From Embleya scabrispora DSM 41855 (lineage in GTDB: Bacteria > Actinomycetota > Actinomycetes > Streptomycetales > Streptomycetaceae): a DNA stretch of 64,000 nt. Position 1 is the first letter of the stretch; each line of letters starts with the position of its first letter. Below, in pieces: positions 32,388 to 40,955 of the stretch. The stretch is from positions 206,247-270,246 of the forward strand of contig NZ_KB889719.1 in NCBI RefSeq assembly GCF_000372745.1, in the 5' to 3' direction. The notes under the pieces were generated by a model. It saw nothing but the letters and a program-made list of their open reading frames with translations, made no database searches and was not told where the DNA came from. The translations under genes and the position numbers were made by a program.

Positions 32388-33428
32388 TCAGTCGCCCAGC
32401 TCGATCGCGCGGTGTACGTCCTCGGCATAGGCCTCGGGCTGTTCCCAGGCCGCGAAATGACCGCCGGCACCGTGCTCCACGTAGGCGCAAACGTTCAGGA
32501 ACGCCTCGGCGTAGCTTCGAGGCTCCGGCTTGATGTCGCGCGGGAACACGGAGAGCACGGTCGGCGTGTCGATCCGGCCGGGGAGGGCGACCGGTTCGAC
32601 ATAGGTGGTGAAAGAGGTGCCGATCGTGCCGGTGACCCAGTAGGCGGTGACCCAGGTGAGGAGCTCGTCCGGGGTGAAGGCCGACTCGTCGGACCAGGAC
32701 TCCAGTTTCTCGACGATCCATGCCGCGAGGCCGGCGGGTGAGTCGCCGAGGGCGACGGCGAGCGTGTTCGGCCGCGTCGACTGCTCCGCGATGTACCCGC
32801 CCTCGGCCCGGAACCACTGCGCCGCCCGGCCGAGGTAGGCCGCCGCGTCGGGCGCGAGCTTCGCCGGGTCCGCCGTGAGCGCACGCTGCGGGGCGACGTT
32901 CGTGAGGTGCAGGGCGGCCACCCGGCCCGGGTGTTCGGCCGCGAGGAGTTCCGCGACGGTGCCACCCACGTCGCCCCCGGACACCGTGTACCGCGAGTAG
33001 CCGAGCTCCTCCAGAGCAGCCGCCACGATGCCGGCGATCCGGTTGGCCGACATACCGGAAACGGTGAGCGGGGCCGCGAACGGGAAGCCCGGCAGCGCGG
33101 GTACCACCACGTGCGTGTCCGCGAGCAAAGGCAGGACGCGCTCGAACCGCAACACCGAGTCCGGCCAGCCGTGCAGCAGTACGACAACCGGGGCGCCGGG
33201 ATCCGCGGACCGCTGGTGGATCACCCGCAGGTCGGTGTCGCCTGCCCGTACGGTCACCCAGGGGTACTCGCCGATGCGGCGCTCGTGCACGTCCCAGTCG
33301 TACCCGTTCGTCCAGCGTTCGAGCAGTTCGTCGAGGCGCGTGCCGCCGATGCCGCGCGTCCCGTCGGCACTCCACGGGGTCGTGACACGCCGTGTCCGCC
33401 GGAGTCGGTCCCGCATCTCGTCGTTCAT
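32388..33428 (-). CDS. Epoxide hydrolase (alpha/beta hydrolase fold)
   Basis: A 346-residue enzyme. A short epoxide-hydrolase N-terminal region (about 25-60; LDELLERWTNGYDWDVHERRI, in pieces) precedes the hydrolase core. The HGWP oxyanion motif (LLHGWPDSVLRFE), the nucleophile Asp in SGGDVGGTVAE, and the late histidine in GAGGHFAAWEQPE are all present. It would open an epoxide by attack of Asp and hydrolysis of the ester. The start is ATG at 33428, directly at the edge of a double operator shared with the divergent TetR gene. Repression by that TetR is therefore likely, and the substrate may be its inducer. Confidence 0.9.
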   Translation of the reverse strand: MNDEMRDRLRRTRRVTTPWSADGTRGIGGTRLDELLERWTNGYDWDVHERRIGEYPWVTVRAGDTDLRVIHQRSADPGAPVVVLLHGWPDSVLRFERVLPLLADTHVVVPALPGFPFAAPLTVSGMSANRIAGIVAAALEELGYSRYTVSGGDVGGTVAELLAAEHPGRVAALHLTNVAPQRALTADPAKLAPDAAAYLGRAAQWFRAEGGYIAEQSTRPNTLAVALGDSPAGLAAWIVEKLESWSDESAFTPDELLTWVTAYWVTGTIGTSFTTYVEPVALPGRIDTPTVLSVFPRDIKPEPRSYAEAFLNVCAYVEHGAGGHFAAWEQPEAYAEDVHRAIELGD

Positions 33429-33465
33429 GTGTATCAGCGTACACATGATGTGTATGCTCGTACAC
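33429..33465. promoter_or_regulatory. Double TetR-type operator filling the whole intergenic gap
   Basis: Two palindromes with GTGTA-N6-TACAC (33429-33444 and 33450-33465) are offset by 21 bp, two helical turns. Their arms extend into both flanking start codons (CATGTGTA...TACACATG). The 37-bp gap contains nothing else, so both promoters must overlap the operators. Confidence 0.85.
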
Positions 33466-34026
33466 ATGACTTTGCGCAATGCGGCCGCGACCAGGCAGCG
33501 GATCCTGGAGCACGCACAACGCCAGTTCGCCCAGCGTGGGTACGCGGCGATCACGGTCAAAGGCGTGGCCGACGCGGCCGGTGTGTCTCCGAACCTCATC
33601 ACGCGTTACTTCGGCGGCAAGGACGGCCTTTTCCTGGCGGCAACCCAGGTGGAGATCCCCGTCTCCGACTCCTTCGACGGCGACCGTTCCACACTGGGTT
33701 CGCGGCTGGCGGCAAGCATTGTCCAGCGCTGGTTCGGTACGCCCGGGGAGGATCCGCTGCTCGTGCTGCAACGCGCGTCCGGCGAACGCCGGGAGGCGGC
33801 GGAGGCGCTGGCCGCCTTCCTCGATACGAACTCGCTGGAACCGCTGCACCGTTACCTGCGCGCCGGCGGCCTGGACGACGCGGACGCCCGCAGTCGAGCC
33901 GAAGCGATCGACGCCTTCGTGCTCGGCGTCTCGACCCGCCGCCGGGTCCTGCGTTCCGAACTCGGCGACCCCGCCGATCTCCAGGCCTGGCTGGGCGCCA
34001 CCATCCAACGCCTCGCCGACGGGTGA
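33466..34026 (+). CDS. TetR-family repressor divergent from the epoxide hydrolase
   Basis: A 186-residue regulator. The N-terminal HTH (about 8-55; TRQRILEHAQRQFAQRGY, then ITVKGVADAAGVSPNLITRYFGGKDGLF, in pieces) is typical of TetR. The C-terminal ligand domain is not specific. The ATG at 33466 directly follows the second operator copy, so the transcript must be leaderless or nearly so. It probably represses itself and the epoxide hydrolase through the 33429-33465 sites. Confidence 0.9.
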   Translation: MTLRNAAATRQRILEHAQRQFAQRGYAAITVKGVADAAGVSPNLITRYFGGKDGLFLAATQVEIPVSDSFDGDRSTLGSRLAASIVQRWFGTPGEDPLLVLQRASGERREAAEALAAFLDTNSLEPLHRYLRAGGLDDADARSRAEAIDAFVLGVSTRRRVLRSELGDPADLQAWLGATIQRLADG

Positions 34027-34285
34027 CGGCAGGAAGTCCCAAAACTCGGCTTCCAGTCGGCACCTGCGGTCCGGTCATCACATCCGCCCGAACCATGGCG
34101 ATCGCGCCACTGTCGTGGTGACCGAGAAGACGAGCGCCACCCGGCCCCCGCGCGTCGACTCGGTCGGCCGCGCCCGGTCGGTGCGTGTCTTCGACCCTCT
34201 GGCTTGCGAGTTCGATCCAGACAGTAGTGTATGGACGAATCCATGCAGCACTGTATGGACGACGATTCGAGCGAGGTGATGCGGC
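34027..34285. promoter_or_regulatory. Upstream region of the DUF6463 gene with TetR-like sites
   Basis: ACAGTAGTGTATGGA (34221-34235) is followed by overlapping ATGGA/TCCAT inverted repeats (34231-34235, 34240-34244, 34255-34259). The 10-mer ACAGTAGTGT is the reverse complement of ACACTACTGT in front of the tetR gene at 35278. Confidence 0.6.
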
Positions 34286-34678
34286 ATGTTGCCGGACACG
34301 GGCATCAACCCACGGACAATGGCGGCCGCGCGCTGGTGCGGTCGGCTGCTCATCGGCATCGGCCTGCTGCATCTGGCGTATGGGCTCGTGACCTACTGGT
34401 CGGACGCCACCGCCATTGCCGGCGGCGGTTTCGGTGGGGCGAGTGGCGACGTCGAGCACGAGCGCTTCTTCTGGTTCATGCTCGGTGGCCCGGCGATGCT
34501 CCTGGCCGGTGCCTGGGCCCGCCATGAATTCCTCCGCGCCGGACGGCTTCCGCGCATCCTCGCGTGGTACATCGCGCTGCTGGCGGCCACGGTCGTCTTC
34601 CTGCCGGACAGCGGCTTCTGGTTGTTCTGGCCGGTGGCCGCGATGGCCTTCGTAGCCTCGCCCGGGTCGCGGACATGA
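34286..34678 (+). CDS. DUF6463 family small membrane protein
   Basis: A 130-residue protein with four predicted helices (about 20-42, 60-80, 86-106, 108-125). The GLLHLAYGLVTYW, RFFWFMLGGPAMLLAG and LPDSGFWLFWPVA segments match DUF6463-type proteins. No catalytic residues are evident and the function is unknown. ATG 34286 follows AGCGAGGTG. It converges on the TetR gene at 34697, with which it shares an operator-like motif, so it is a likely target of that repressor. Confidence 0.8.
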   Translation: MLPDTGINPRTMAAARWCGRLLIGIGLLHLAYGLVTYWSDATAIAGGGFGGASGDVEHERFFWFMLGGPAMLLAGAWARHEFLRAGRLPRILAWYIALLAATVVFLPDSGFWLFWPVAAMAFVASPGSRT

Positions 34679-34696
34679 GGCCGCGACGGGCCCGGG

Positions 34697-35278
34697 TCAG
34701 TCCGCCGCGTCGATACCCAGAACCGTGGCGAGATGGGTCAGCGTGACAGCCGCCTCGGCGTCGTCGTCGGCCAGTTCGGTGACCACGCCGGCTGCGGTGC
34801 GGCGCAGCTGGAGCCAGCCGGTGTACGCGGCGTAGGCGACAACCGCCTGCCGTCGCGCGGCGGTTGGGTCGTACCCCTTGGCCCGATAGACCTCGGAGAC
34901 GAACTCCACGCGCCGCGCGGTCACCCGGTGCAGCACCGGGCCGACCAGCGGGTGGTCGGTGTCCGCGGCCAGCGCGGGCTCCAGGCGCGAATAGCTGTCC
35001 GGACTCAGCGCCCGGGTGAAGAGCAGGCGCAATCGTTCACCGGGATCCGGGACTTCGCGCAGCTCGGCGATGACCATGGTGGTGGCGCTCTCCTCCCAGC
35101 TTTCCAATGCCGCGGTCAGCAACGCGTCACGGTCCTTGAAGTACCAGTAGAAGCTGCCGCGCGAGATGCCCAACCGCTTGGCCAGCACGTCCACGCGCAC
35201 CGCCGCCACGCCCCCGTCGACGAGCGCCCCGACGGCAGCGTCGACCCACTCCGCCCGCGTCACCTGCGTCTTCGCCAC
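34697..35278 (-). CDS. TetR-family regulator
   Basis: A 193-residue regulator with a clear TetR HTH (about 8-52; TRAEWVDAAVGALVDGG, VDVLAKRLGISRGSFYWYFKDRDALL, in pieces). The C-terminal half resembles TetR proteins of multidrug or transport repressors. The start is GTG at 35278; an overlapping ATG at 35280 is out of frame. The palindrome TACACTACTGTA (35284-35295) lies 5 bp from the start, consistent with autorepression, and its reverse complement recurs before the DUF6463 gene. Confidence 0.9.
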   Translation of the reverse strand: MAKTQVTRAEWVDAAVGALVDGGVAAVRVDVLAKRLGISRGSFYWYFKDRDALLTAALESWEESATTMVIAELREVPDPGERLRLLFTRALSPDSYSRLEPALAADTDHPLVGPVLHRVTARRVEFVSEVYRAKGYDPTAARRQAVVAYAAYTGWLQLRRTAAGVVTELADDDAEAAVTLTHLATVLGIDAAD

Positions 35279-35280
35279 AT

Positions 35281-35308
35281 ACGTACACTACTGTATGGAA
35301 AGGTACGT
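35281..35308. promoter_or_regulatory. Operator-like site before tetR
   Basis: TACACTACTGTA (35284-35295), framed by ACGTAC (35281-35286) and its mirror GTACGT (35303-35308). Confidence 0.6.
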
Positions 35309-35519
35309 TTACCGCCGTCAGGCCGCGCGCCCCCGAAGCGGCGGCGCTCGGACGGTCGCGCGGAGGGTCGACGCGCCGCCTCGCGTGCGGCCGCCACCGC
35401 CGCCCACCGTCTCGACCCGCGTCGTTCGGTTGCTCCGGTGCCGATGGGCGACAGTGCCGGCGATCCCTCGTTCGTATGTGTGGGCGAAACCTTTCGGGTT
35501 CGGGATCGTTGGCGACGGC

Positions 35520-35984
35520 ATGATGATCACTGTCGGCCGTACGGCCATGGCCCTGTCCGCCGGATTCGCCGGTCTCGTGCTCGCGTTCGCGCCCGTTGCC
35601 GCGCAGGCGCATACGCCGCCGCGCGGGGATGTGCGCGCCGGGGGTGACCAGGTCTCGCTCGATTGGACCGTGTGGGTGGCGGCCGACGGTGCGTTCACCC
35701 TCTCGGGTACGTACCGGTGCTCCGCCGTCCACGCCGGAGCCGTGTTGGTCGGTGGCAGCGTCAGCCAGGCCGGCCATCACGCCGTGATCGGTGGCAGCGT
35801 GGCCACCTGCGACGGCCGGACGCACACCTGGCGCAACACCGCGCCGCCGCACATCGGCTTCGTCCCCGGGGCCGCGAGCGGCGATGCCACCCTGCTCGAA
35901 CTCCGGCACGACGACAACCTGATCCCCGCGCTGCCGCACCTCCTGGCCCACGACGCGCACGACGTGGTGATCCGGCGGCCCTGA
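35520..35984 (+). CDS. Secreted DUF6299 family protein
   Basis: A 154-residue exported protein. The signal peptide (about 1-30) ends VAAQAHT, and the mature domain shows VWVAADGAFTLSGTYRCSA, GGSVATCDGRTHTW and LLELRHDDNLIP with a cysteine pair, as in DUF6299 proteins of Streptomyces. The ATG at 35520 is followed by a second ATG, and the ribosome site is weak for both. The function is unknown. A strong terminator follows at 36001. Confidence 0.8.
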   Translation: MMITVGRTAMALSAGFAGLVLAFAPVAAQAHTPPRGDVRAGGDQVSLDWTVWVAADGAFTLSGTYRCSAVHAGAVLVGGSVSQAGHHAVIGGSVATCDGRTHTWRNTAPPHIGFVPGAASGDATLLELRHDDNLIPALPHLLAHDAHDVVIRRP

Positions 35985-36000
35985 CCCCGCACTCGGCGCG

Positions 36001-36038
36001 TCCCGCCGCCCGGAGCCGCGTCACTCCGGGCGGCGGGA
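36001..36038. terminator. Bidirectional terminator between DUF6299 and TPR genes
   Basis: A 15-bp perfect stem (36001-36015 with 36024-36038) and 8-nt loop between converging genes. Confidence 0.87.
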
Positions 36039-36076
36039 CCGGTCGATGCTCGGCCCCGCCAGGCGAGCGCGGTCGC

Positions 36077-38989
36077 TCAGTTCTTCGCCAATTCGTTCCG
36101 CAGTTCCCTGAGGTCATCGACGGACTGGAAACCGGCCGTCCGACACACCGTGAGCGCCTCGCTCAACCGGTTCACCGCCGCCTGCCGCTGATCCAGGCCG
36201 AACGCCTCTATTCGGGCCGCCAGTTGCACCGCGTCCAGATACCCGTCGCCATCCTTTGGCAACAGCGGCACATACGCCGCCGCGGCCCGGTCGGCCGCGG
36301 TCAGCGCGGGATGCAGCCGGTCGGCGCGCGCCAGGAGGTGAGCGAGCTGGTGATGCGTACCGGCCGTCTCGACCGCGATCATCGCGGCCACATCGTCGTC
36401 GGCGCCCGAACCCGAACCCGAACCCGAGCCCGAACCCGCCGCGCCGTTACCCGAGTCCACCGCCGAGCCCGATCCGGCCCCGGCCCCCGCCCCGGGATCG
36501 GCCTGCGTCAACTCCCGCAGCGCCTCCCCGAACAGCGCCAGTGCCCGATCCACCCCGGACGGGTCGTCCCGGTCCGTGTTGCCGGCGATGTTCCACGCCT
36601 TCGCGCGCAGTGCGCGGACCGTCTCGCGTACGTCGCCTTCGGCGCGCAGGAGTTCGATCGCGCGGCCGAATGCGGCCTGCGCCTGGGGGGCCATGCCCGC
36701 GTCGTCCAGCGCGTGTGCCGCCGCAACCGCGATCTCCGCCTGGGTCGCCCGGTCGGCGACCTTCGTCGCGGCCTCGGCGGCCATCGACAGGTGCCTGGCC
36801 GCGTCCCGGGCATCGCCCAGCCGGCGCAGGCACATGCCCAGCGCCCAACGTTCGTGCATCGCGTGCTCGGGGCCGTGGTGCGCCTCGATCTCCGGCAGCA
36901 ACTCCTCCAGGATCGCCGCGGCCTCCGCGTCCCGGCCCAGGCCGAACAGCATGCCCACGGCACCCCTGCGGCAGGCCGCCGCCATCTCCGCGTCGCCCTC
37001 GTCGTCGAAGACGTGCGCGGCCTCCAGCGCGAACGGCAGCGCGTCCTCGGGCCGGTCCTGCGCGCCGAGGGTGTTGGCCAGCATGGTCAGCGCGTGGCCG
37101 ACCGGGAACTGCGGCTCGGCGAAGAACGCCGCCGTCTCCAGCGCACCGCGCATGTCCGCCTCGGCCGCCGCCGGGTCGCCCGCCTGCATCCGTACCTGGC
37201 TGCGCAGGAACAGCGGTCGGCAGGCGAGCCAGGGCCGTTCCGCCTCCCGGCAGAGCGTGATGGCGGCGCTGAGATCCGCCTCGGCATCCGTCGTACGGTC
37301 CTCCTGCAGCGCCTGCTCGGCGCGCAGGTGCAGCGCCGCCGCCTGACGGTGTCCCAGCCCGTGGTCCCGGCCCAGGTCGTGCAGTTCGGTGAGGATGTCG
37401 TCCATGTCGTCCGCCCCGGTCGTCAGGGCCACGATCGCGCGGTGGTGCAACACCAGCGCCAGCGGCGCGGCGTCGTCCGGCAGGAACTCCTCGGCCTTGG
37501 CCCGAGTCGCGTCGAACAGTCCGACCGGGTCGGCCTCCTCGGCCCGGAACCGGGCCATCGCGGTGCGCACCTCGGCGCCCACCGCCCGCCCCGGCGCGTC
37601 CGCCGCCAGATAGCCGGCCGCGGCCCGGATCAGCGCCGCGATGCCGGCCGCGAACTCGCCCTCGTCGACCAGGTCGACGCCCTCCGCCTCGGTGATCGCG
37701 GCGAGCGCGAAGGCGTCCACGTCCTGTCCCGAATCGCGCACCGCCGCTGCGTAGTCGCGCCACGCGTCATCCGACCGAGGATGTCCCCGCTCGTCCAACG
37801 CACGTGCGTAGGACAGCAGTTCCGAAACGTCGCGAGCGGCCGAAGCCGTCGCGGTCGGCGGCGGCACCGGCTCCGGCGCGGCCACCCGTGCCGATCGCAG
37901 GCCCAGCGGCAGCGACTTCGCCACCGGAGCCGCCGCCAACCGACGTCGCACCCGGGCGCTCACCGCGTCGTTCTCGTTGCGCACATCGAAGCGCGCGGCG
38001 ATCTCGAACAGTTCGCGCTCGACAGTGTCGCGCAGCGCGCCGGCCGAGGTGTCCTCGAAGACCACCAACTCGGGCCCGCCGATCTCGACCAGCCGGCGCA
38101 GCAGCACCCCCACGCCGGCGAGGAAGTCGCAGTGGTCGGACGGGTCGCTCTGCGGGCGTTCCAGCCAGGCGCGGTGCTCGGCGAGGATTTCGATCCCGCG
38201 GCCCTCGTTGCCGGTCAGCGCACAGAACTCGACGTGCTCGGCGACCGCCGCGTAGGTGCTCACCTTGCCGCGCACGGACCGGTAGCCGCGCAGGTGGTGC
38301 GCCCGCGCCCGATCCGGGTCGCCCTCGCGCACGAGCGGCAACATCGACGCGGCCAGCGAGACCTGCGGCTCCTCGGCGCAGGTCAACGCGCCGTCCAGGG
38401 TGGGCGCGAGCAGTTCCAGCGCGTCCGCGTCCCGGCCCTGGGCGATCAACCAGCGGGCCTGCTCGCGCCGTTCGCACGCGTCGCAGTCGGCGAGCCGATC
38501 GCGATCGGCCGCCAGCCACGCGTCGAACGCCTCGGCGCTCTCCGCGTCGGCGCCGATGTGTCGGGCCAGATAGAACCGACTCTGATGAACCGGTCGCAGG
38601 CTGTGTCCGGCGGTGCGATAGCGGCGTTCCATGTCGGCGAGGTAGCCGCGGATCGCGGGCAGCGCCACCTCGGGCACCGCGAGCAGCGAACTGGTGATCC
38701 ACTTGAGATCCCAGAACAGGTGGTGGGTCAACTGCTCGTCGAAGCCCTCCGGGTGCTCGTCCCACAGCTTGAGCAGACGGGACAGCGGAACCGGCGTACG
38801 CGGCGACTCGCCGCCGTAGTTGTAGGCGGTGATCAGCCGCAGCAGTGCCCACGCGAGGTTCTCGTCGCTGCCCATCCGCTCAGCGACCACCACCAGCTCC
38901 TCGGCGCGGGCGGTGCGCGCCTTTCCGTACGGCAGTTCCTCGTTCGCGTCCAGGGCAGCGAAGAACCCGGCGTCGTCACGGATGTCCAT
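36077..38989 (-). CDS. Large tetratricopeptide-repeat protein, partner of HSP90-like protein
   Basis: A 970-residue cytoplasmic protein with no signal or membrane helix. From about residue 380 to the end it is built of helix pairs with TPR-like spacing (for example ADAEADLSAAITLCREA, DPAAAEADMRGALETAA, DARDAARHLSMAAEAA). A short Gly/Ser dipeptide run (GSGSGSGSG) lies near residue 855. The N-terminal third is also helical, with a Cys-rich DCDACERREQARW stretch. The ATG at 38989 lies 8 bp after the HSP90-like stop, and that stop codon forms part of its ribosome site (TAGGAACC), so translation is coupled. The pairing suggests a dedicated scaffold or co-chaperone for the HSP90-like protein, which is inference. 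The exact repeat count needs a profile search. Confidence 0.85.
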   Translation of the reverse strand: MDIRDDAGFFAALDANEELPYGKARTARAEELVVVAERMGSDENLAWALLRLITAYNYGGESPRTPVPLSRLLKLWDEHPEGFDEQLTHHLFWDLKWITSSLLAVPEVALPAIRGYLADMERRYRTAGHSLRPVHQSRFYLARHIGADAESAEAFDAWLAADRDRLADCDACERREQARWLIAQGRDADALELLAPTLDGALTCAEEPQVSLAASMLPLVREGDPDRARAHHLRGYRSVRGKVSTYAAVAEHVEFCALTGNEGRGIEILAEHRAWLERPQSDPSDHCDFLAGVGVLLRRLVEIGGPELVVFEDTSAGALRDTVERELFEIAARFDVRNENDAVSARVRRRLAAAPVAKSLPLGLRSARVAAPEPVPPPTATASAARDVSELLSYARALDERGHPRSDDAWRDYAAAVRDSGQDVDAFALAAITEAEGVDLVDEGEFAAGIAALIRAAAGYLAADAPGRAVGAEVRTAMARFRAEEADPVGLFDATRAKAEEFLPDDAAPLALVLHHRAIVALTTGADDMDDILTELHDLGRDHGLGHRQAAALHLRAEQALQEDRTTDAEADLSAAITLCREAERPWLACRPLFLRSQVRMQAGDPAAAEADMRGALETAAFFAEPQFPVGHALTMLANTLGAQDRPEDALPFALEAAHVFDDEGDAEMAAACRRGAVGMLFGLGRDAEAAAILEELLPEIEAHHGPEHAMHERWALGMCLRRLGDARDAARHLSMAAEAATKVADRATQAEIAVAAAHALDDAGMAPQAQAAFGRAIELLRAEGDVRETVRALRAKAWNIAGNTDRDDPSGVDRALALFGEALRELTQADPGAGAGAGSGSAVDSGNGAAGSGSGSGSGSGADDDVAAMIAVETAGTHHQLAHLLARADRLHPALTAADRAAAAYVPLLPKDGDGYLDAVQLAARIEAFGLDQRQAAVNRLSEALTVCRTAGFQSVDDLRELRNELAKN

Positions 38990-38997
38990 CAAGGTTC

Positions 38998-40833
38998 CTA
39001 TTCGGCGGGGTTCGGCTGGTGGACGGCCCGCTCCAGGAGGCCGAGGAAGGATCGGCCGAGCAGGCCGGTCTCGGCCGACGTGAGCGGGCGATGGCTGAGC
39101 AACAGAGCCTGGCCGTACAGTCCTTCGACCGCGGCCCGGGCCAGTTCGAGATCGTCGAGGCCGGCGATCCGGCGGACCAGCGGGTTGAGGTGGTTGAGCA
39201 CGAGCTGCGCGCGCGGGCCCTGGCCACGCAGCGAGCCCAGGATTCCCGACCACAGGTCGTCGCCGCGGCCGGCCGCGTCCTGCTCGGCCTCGGCCCGACC
39301 ACGCTCGCCGCGCGCGTCCCGCCCGTCGAGCAGCAGCACGGGCACGGTGACCGGCTGGAAGGTGCGCAGCGACACGTCGCAGGAGAGCGGCTCCAGCGCG
39401 GCCCGCGCGTGCGCGAGGAAGCTTGCCGCGGCCAGTTCGGCGCTCGGGTCGACCGAGTCCAGGTGCGCGGTGACGGTGTCCGGGTCGAGTTCGGTGACGG
39501 TGGTGCCCGGGCGGATCTCGGCCAGCCGGTGTACCAGGTCCAAGTCGTACGTGTAGCCGCCGTTGACCACGCCCAGCCCGGCCGCCGCCGCGATCGGCGC
39601 GACCTGCCGGTACTCCTCCACGGTCGGCGTCACATGTACGACCGGATGCCGGCGGGCGAACTCGTCGAGCGCGATCCGTCCGTCGGTGGTCTCGAACGGC
39701 AGCCACGGCAACACCAGTCGCAACAACTCGTCGTCATGCCGGGCGAGTGCCTTCACACCCAGGTGATGCACACTCAGGAAGCGGGCCAGCCGCTGCTGGT
39801 CGTGCGCGGCCAATTCGGCCAGCCAGTCCCGGATGTGCCCGCCGAGCGCGTCCCGCACCCCGGCGAGCGATTCGTCGTCGTACAGGCTCTCTCGCGACGC
39901 GGTGGGTCGCAGTGTGTCGGTGTCCACGACGCAGCGCACGAAGAACGCCCAGTCGGGCAGCAGTCCATCGGCGTTCTCGGTGAGCAACATGCCCTTGAGG
40001 TGCACCCGGTGCTTGCCGCGCATCGCCGGGCTGACCGCCTCCGGCAGCACGAACGCCGCGCCGCGCACCCCCGCGAGCGGCACGTCCAGGTCGATCACGT
40101 CCAGCGGGGTGAAGCCCAGTCGGCTCTCGCAGTACGCGGCGAGCGCGGCCCGGCGGCGCTCCGGTGTCGGGTACGGGCGATCCCAGGCCGCGGGCGTGTC
40201 GGTGATCGGTGTGTGCTCGCCGCCGGCCACGACGGTGACCGGGTACGGCAGCAACGCGCCGAAGTCACGGGCGAGTTCGATCACCCGGTCGGCGGCGAAC
40301 CACGACTCGCTGCCCCGACGCGGCGTCAGGAACACCGTGGTACCCGGCTCTTCGCGCTCCTCGCGGGCCAGGGCGCGCACCGTGTAGCGACCGTCCGCGC
40401 CGGCCTTCCACTCCACCGGCGGCGCGTCCGCCGCCTGGGCCGAGCGGGTGACCACGGTGATCTCGTCGGCGACCACGAAGCACGCGAGCAGGCCGATGCC
40501 GAACTGGCCGATGTAGTCGCGTCGGGCGCTCTCCAGCTCGTCCCGCTTGGAACTGCGCCCGATGGTGGCCAGGAAGCGGTGCACGTCGGCCTCGGTCAGT
40601 CCGATGCCGGTGTCGGTGACCCGAAGGCCGCCGTCCTCCACCGTGATGGTGATCGCCGCGGGGGCCTGTGCGTCCGGGGCCCGCCGCGCGGTGACCGCGT
40701 CGACGCCGTTCTGCAGCAGCTCGCGCAGGTATACCCGGGGGCTGGAGTAGAGGTGGTGCGACAACAGGTCGACCAGACCGCGCAGATCGACCTGGAAGGT
40801 GTGGTCTGCGGCGGTTATCGCGGAGTCGTTCAT
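38998..40833 (-). CDS. HSP90 family protein
   Basis: A 611-residue protein. The GHKL ATPase domain has the Asn helix YLRELLQNGVDAV, DTGIGLT and the FGIGLLACFVVADEI lid region, with RDYIGQ before it. The middle domain carries FVRCVVDTDTLRPTASRESL, matching HtpG. The C-terminal region is shorter and different from canonical HtpG, ending in NPAE rather than a MEEVD-type tail. Its ATG at 40833 has GAGGTGACG upstream. The next gene downstream is the TPR protein, whereas canonical htpG is normally alone. It is best called an HSP90-like protein with a TPR partner; the clients are unknown. Confidence 0.9.
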   Translation of the reverse strand: MNDSAITAADHTFQVDLRGLVDLLSHHLYSSPRVYLRELLQNGVDAVTARRAPDAQAPAAITITVEDGGLRVTDTGIGLTEADVHRFLATIGRSSKRDELESARRDYIGQFGIGLLACFVVADEITVVTRSAQAADAPPVEWKAGADGRYTVRALAREEREEPGTTVFLTPRRGSESWFAADRVIELARDFGALLPYPVTVVAGGEHTPITDTPAAWDRPYPTPERRRAALAAYCESRLGFTPLDVIDLDVPLAGVRGAAFVLPEAVSPAMRGKHRVHLKGMLLTENADGLLPDWAFFVRCVVDTDTLRPTASRESLYDDESLAGVRDALGGHIRDWLAELAAHDQQRLARFLSVHHLGVKALARHDDELLRLVLPWLPFETTDGRIALDEFARRHPVVHVTPTVEEYRQVAPIAAAAGLGVVNGGYTYDLDLVHRLAEIRPGTTVTELDPDTVTAHLDSVDPSAELAAASFLAHARAALEPLSCDVSLRTFQPVTVPVLLLDGRDARGERGRAEAEQDAAGRGDDLWSGILGSLRGQGPRAQLVLNHLNPLVRRIAGLDDLELARAAVEGLYGQALLLSHRPLTSAETGLLGRSFLGLLERAVHQPNPAE

Positions 40834-40955
40834 GCGGACTTCGTCACCTCGGGGCAGGATCGCCGGCCGACATCCCGGCCGAGTGCCGATGGTACGAAAC
40901 GACGGGGACAGGCGGCGAATCACGTGTGCGGCCGCCGGTCCCCGCCGATCCGGGC

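Noticed and set aside
35663..39556. 1297-residue plus-strand open frame
   Set aside because: Shadow of the TPR gene; crosses a strong terminator and the DUF6299 gene; no domain.
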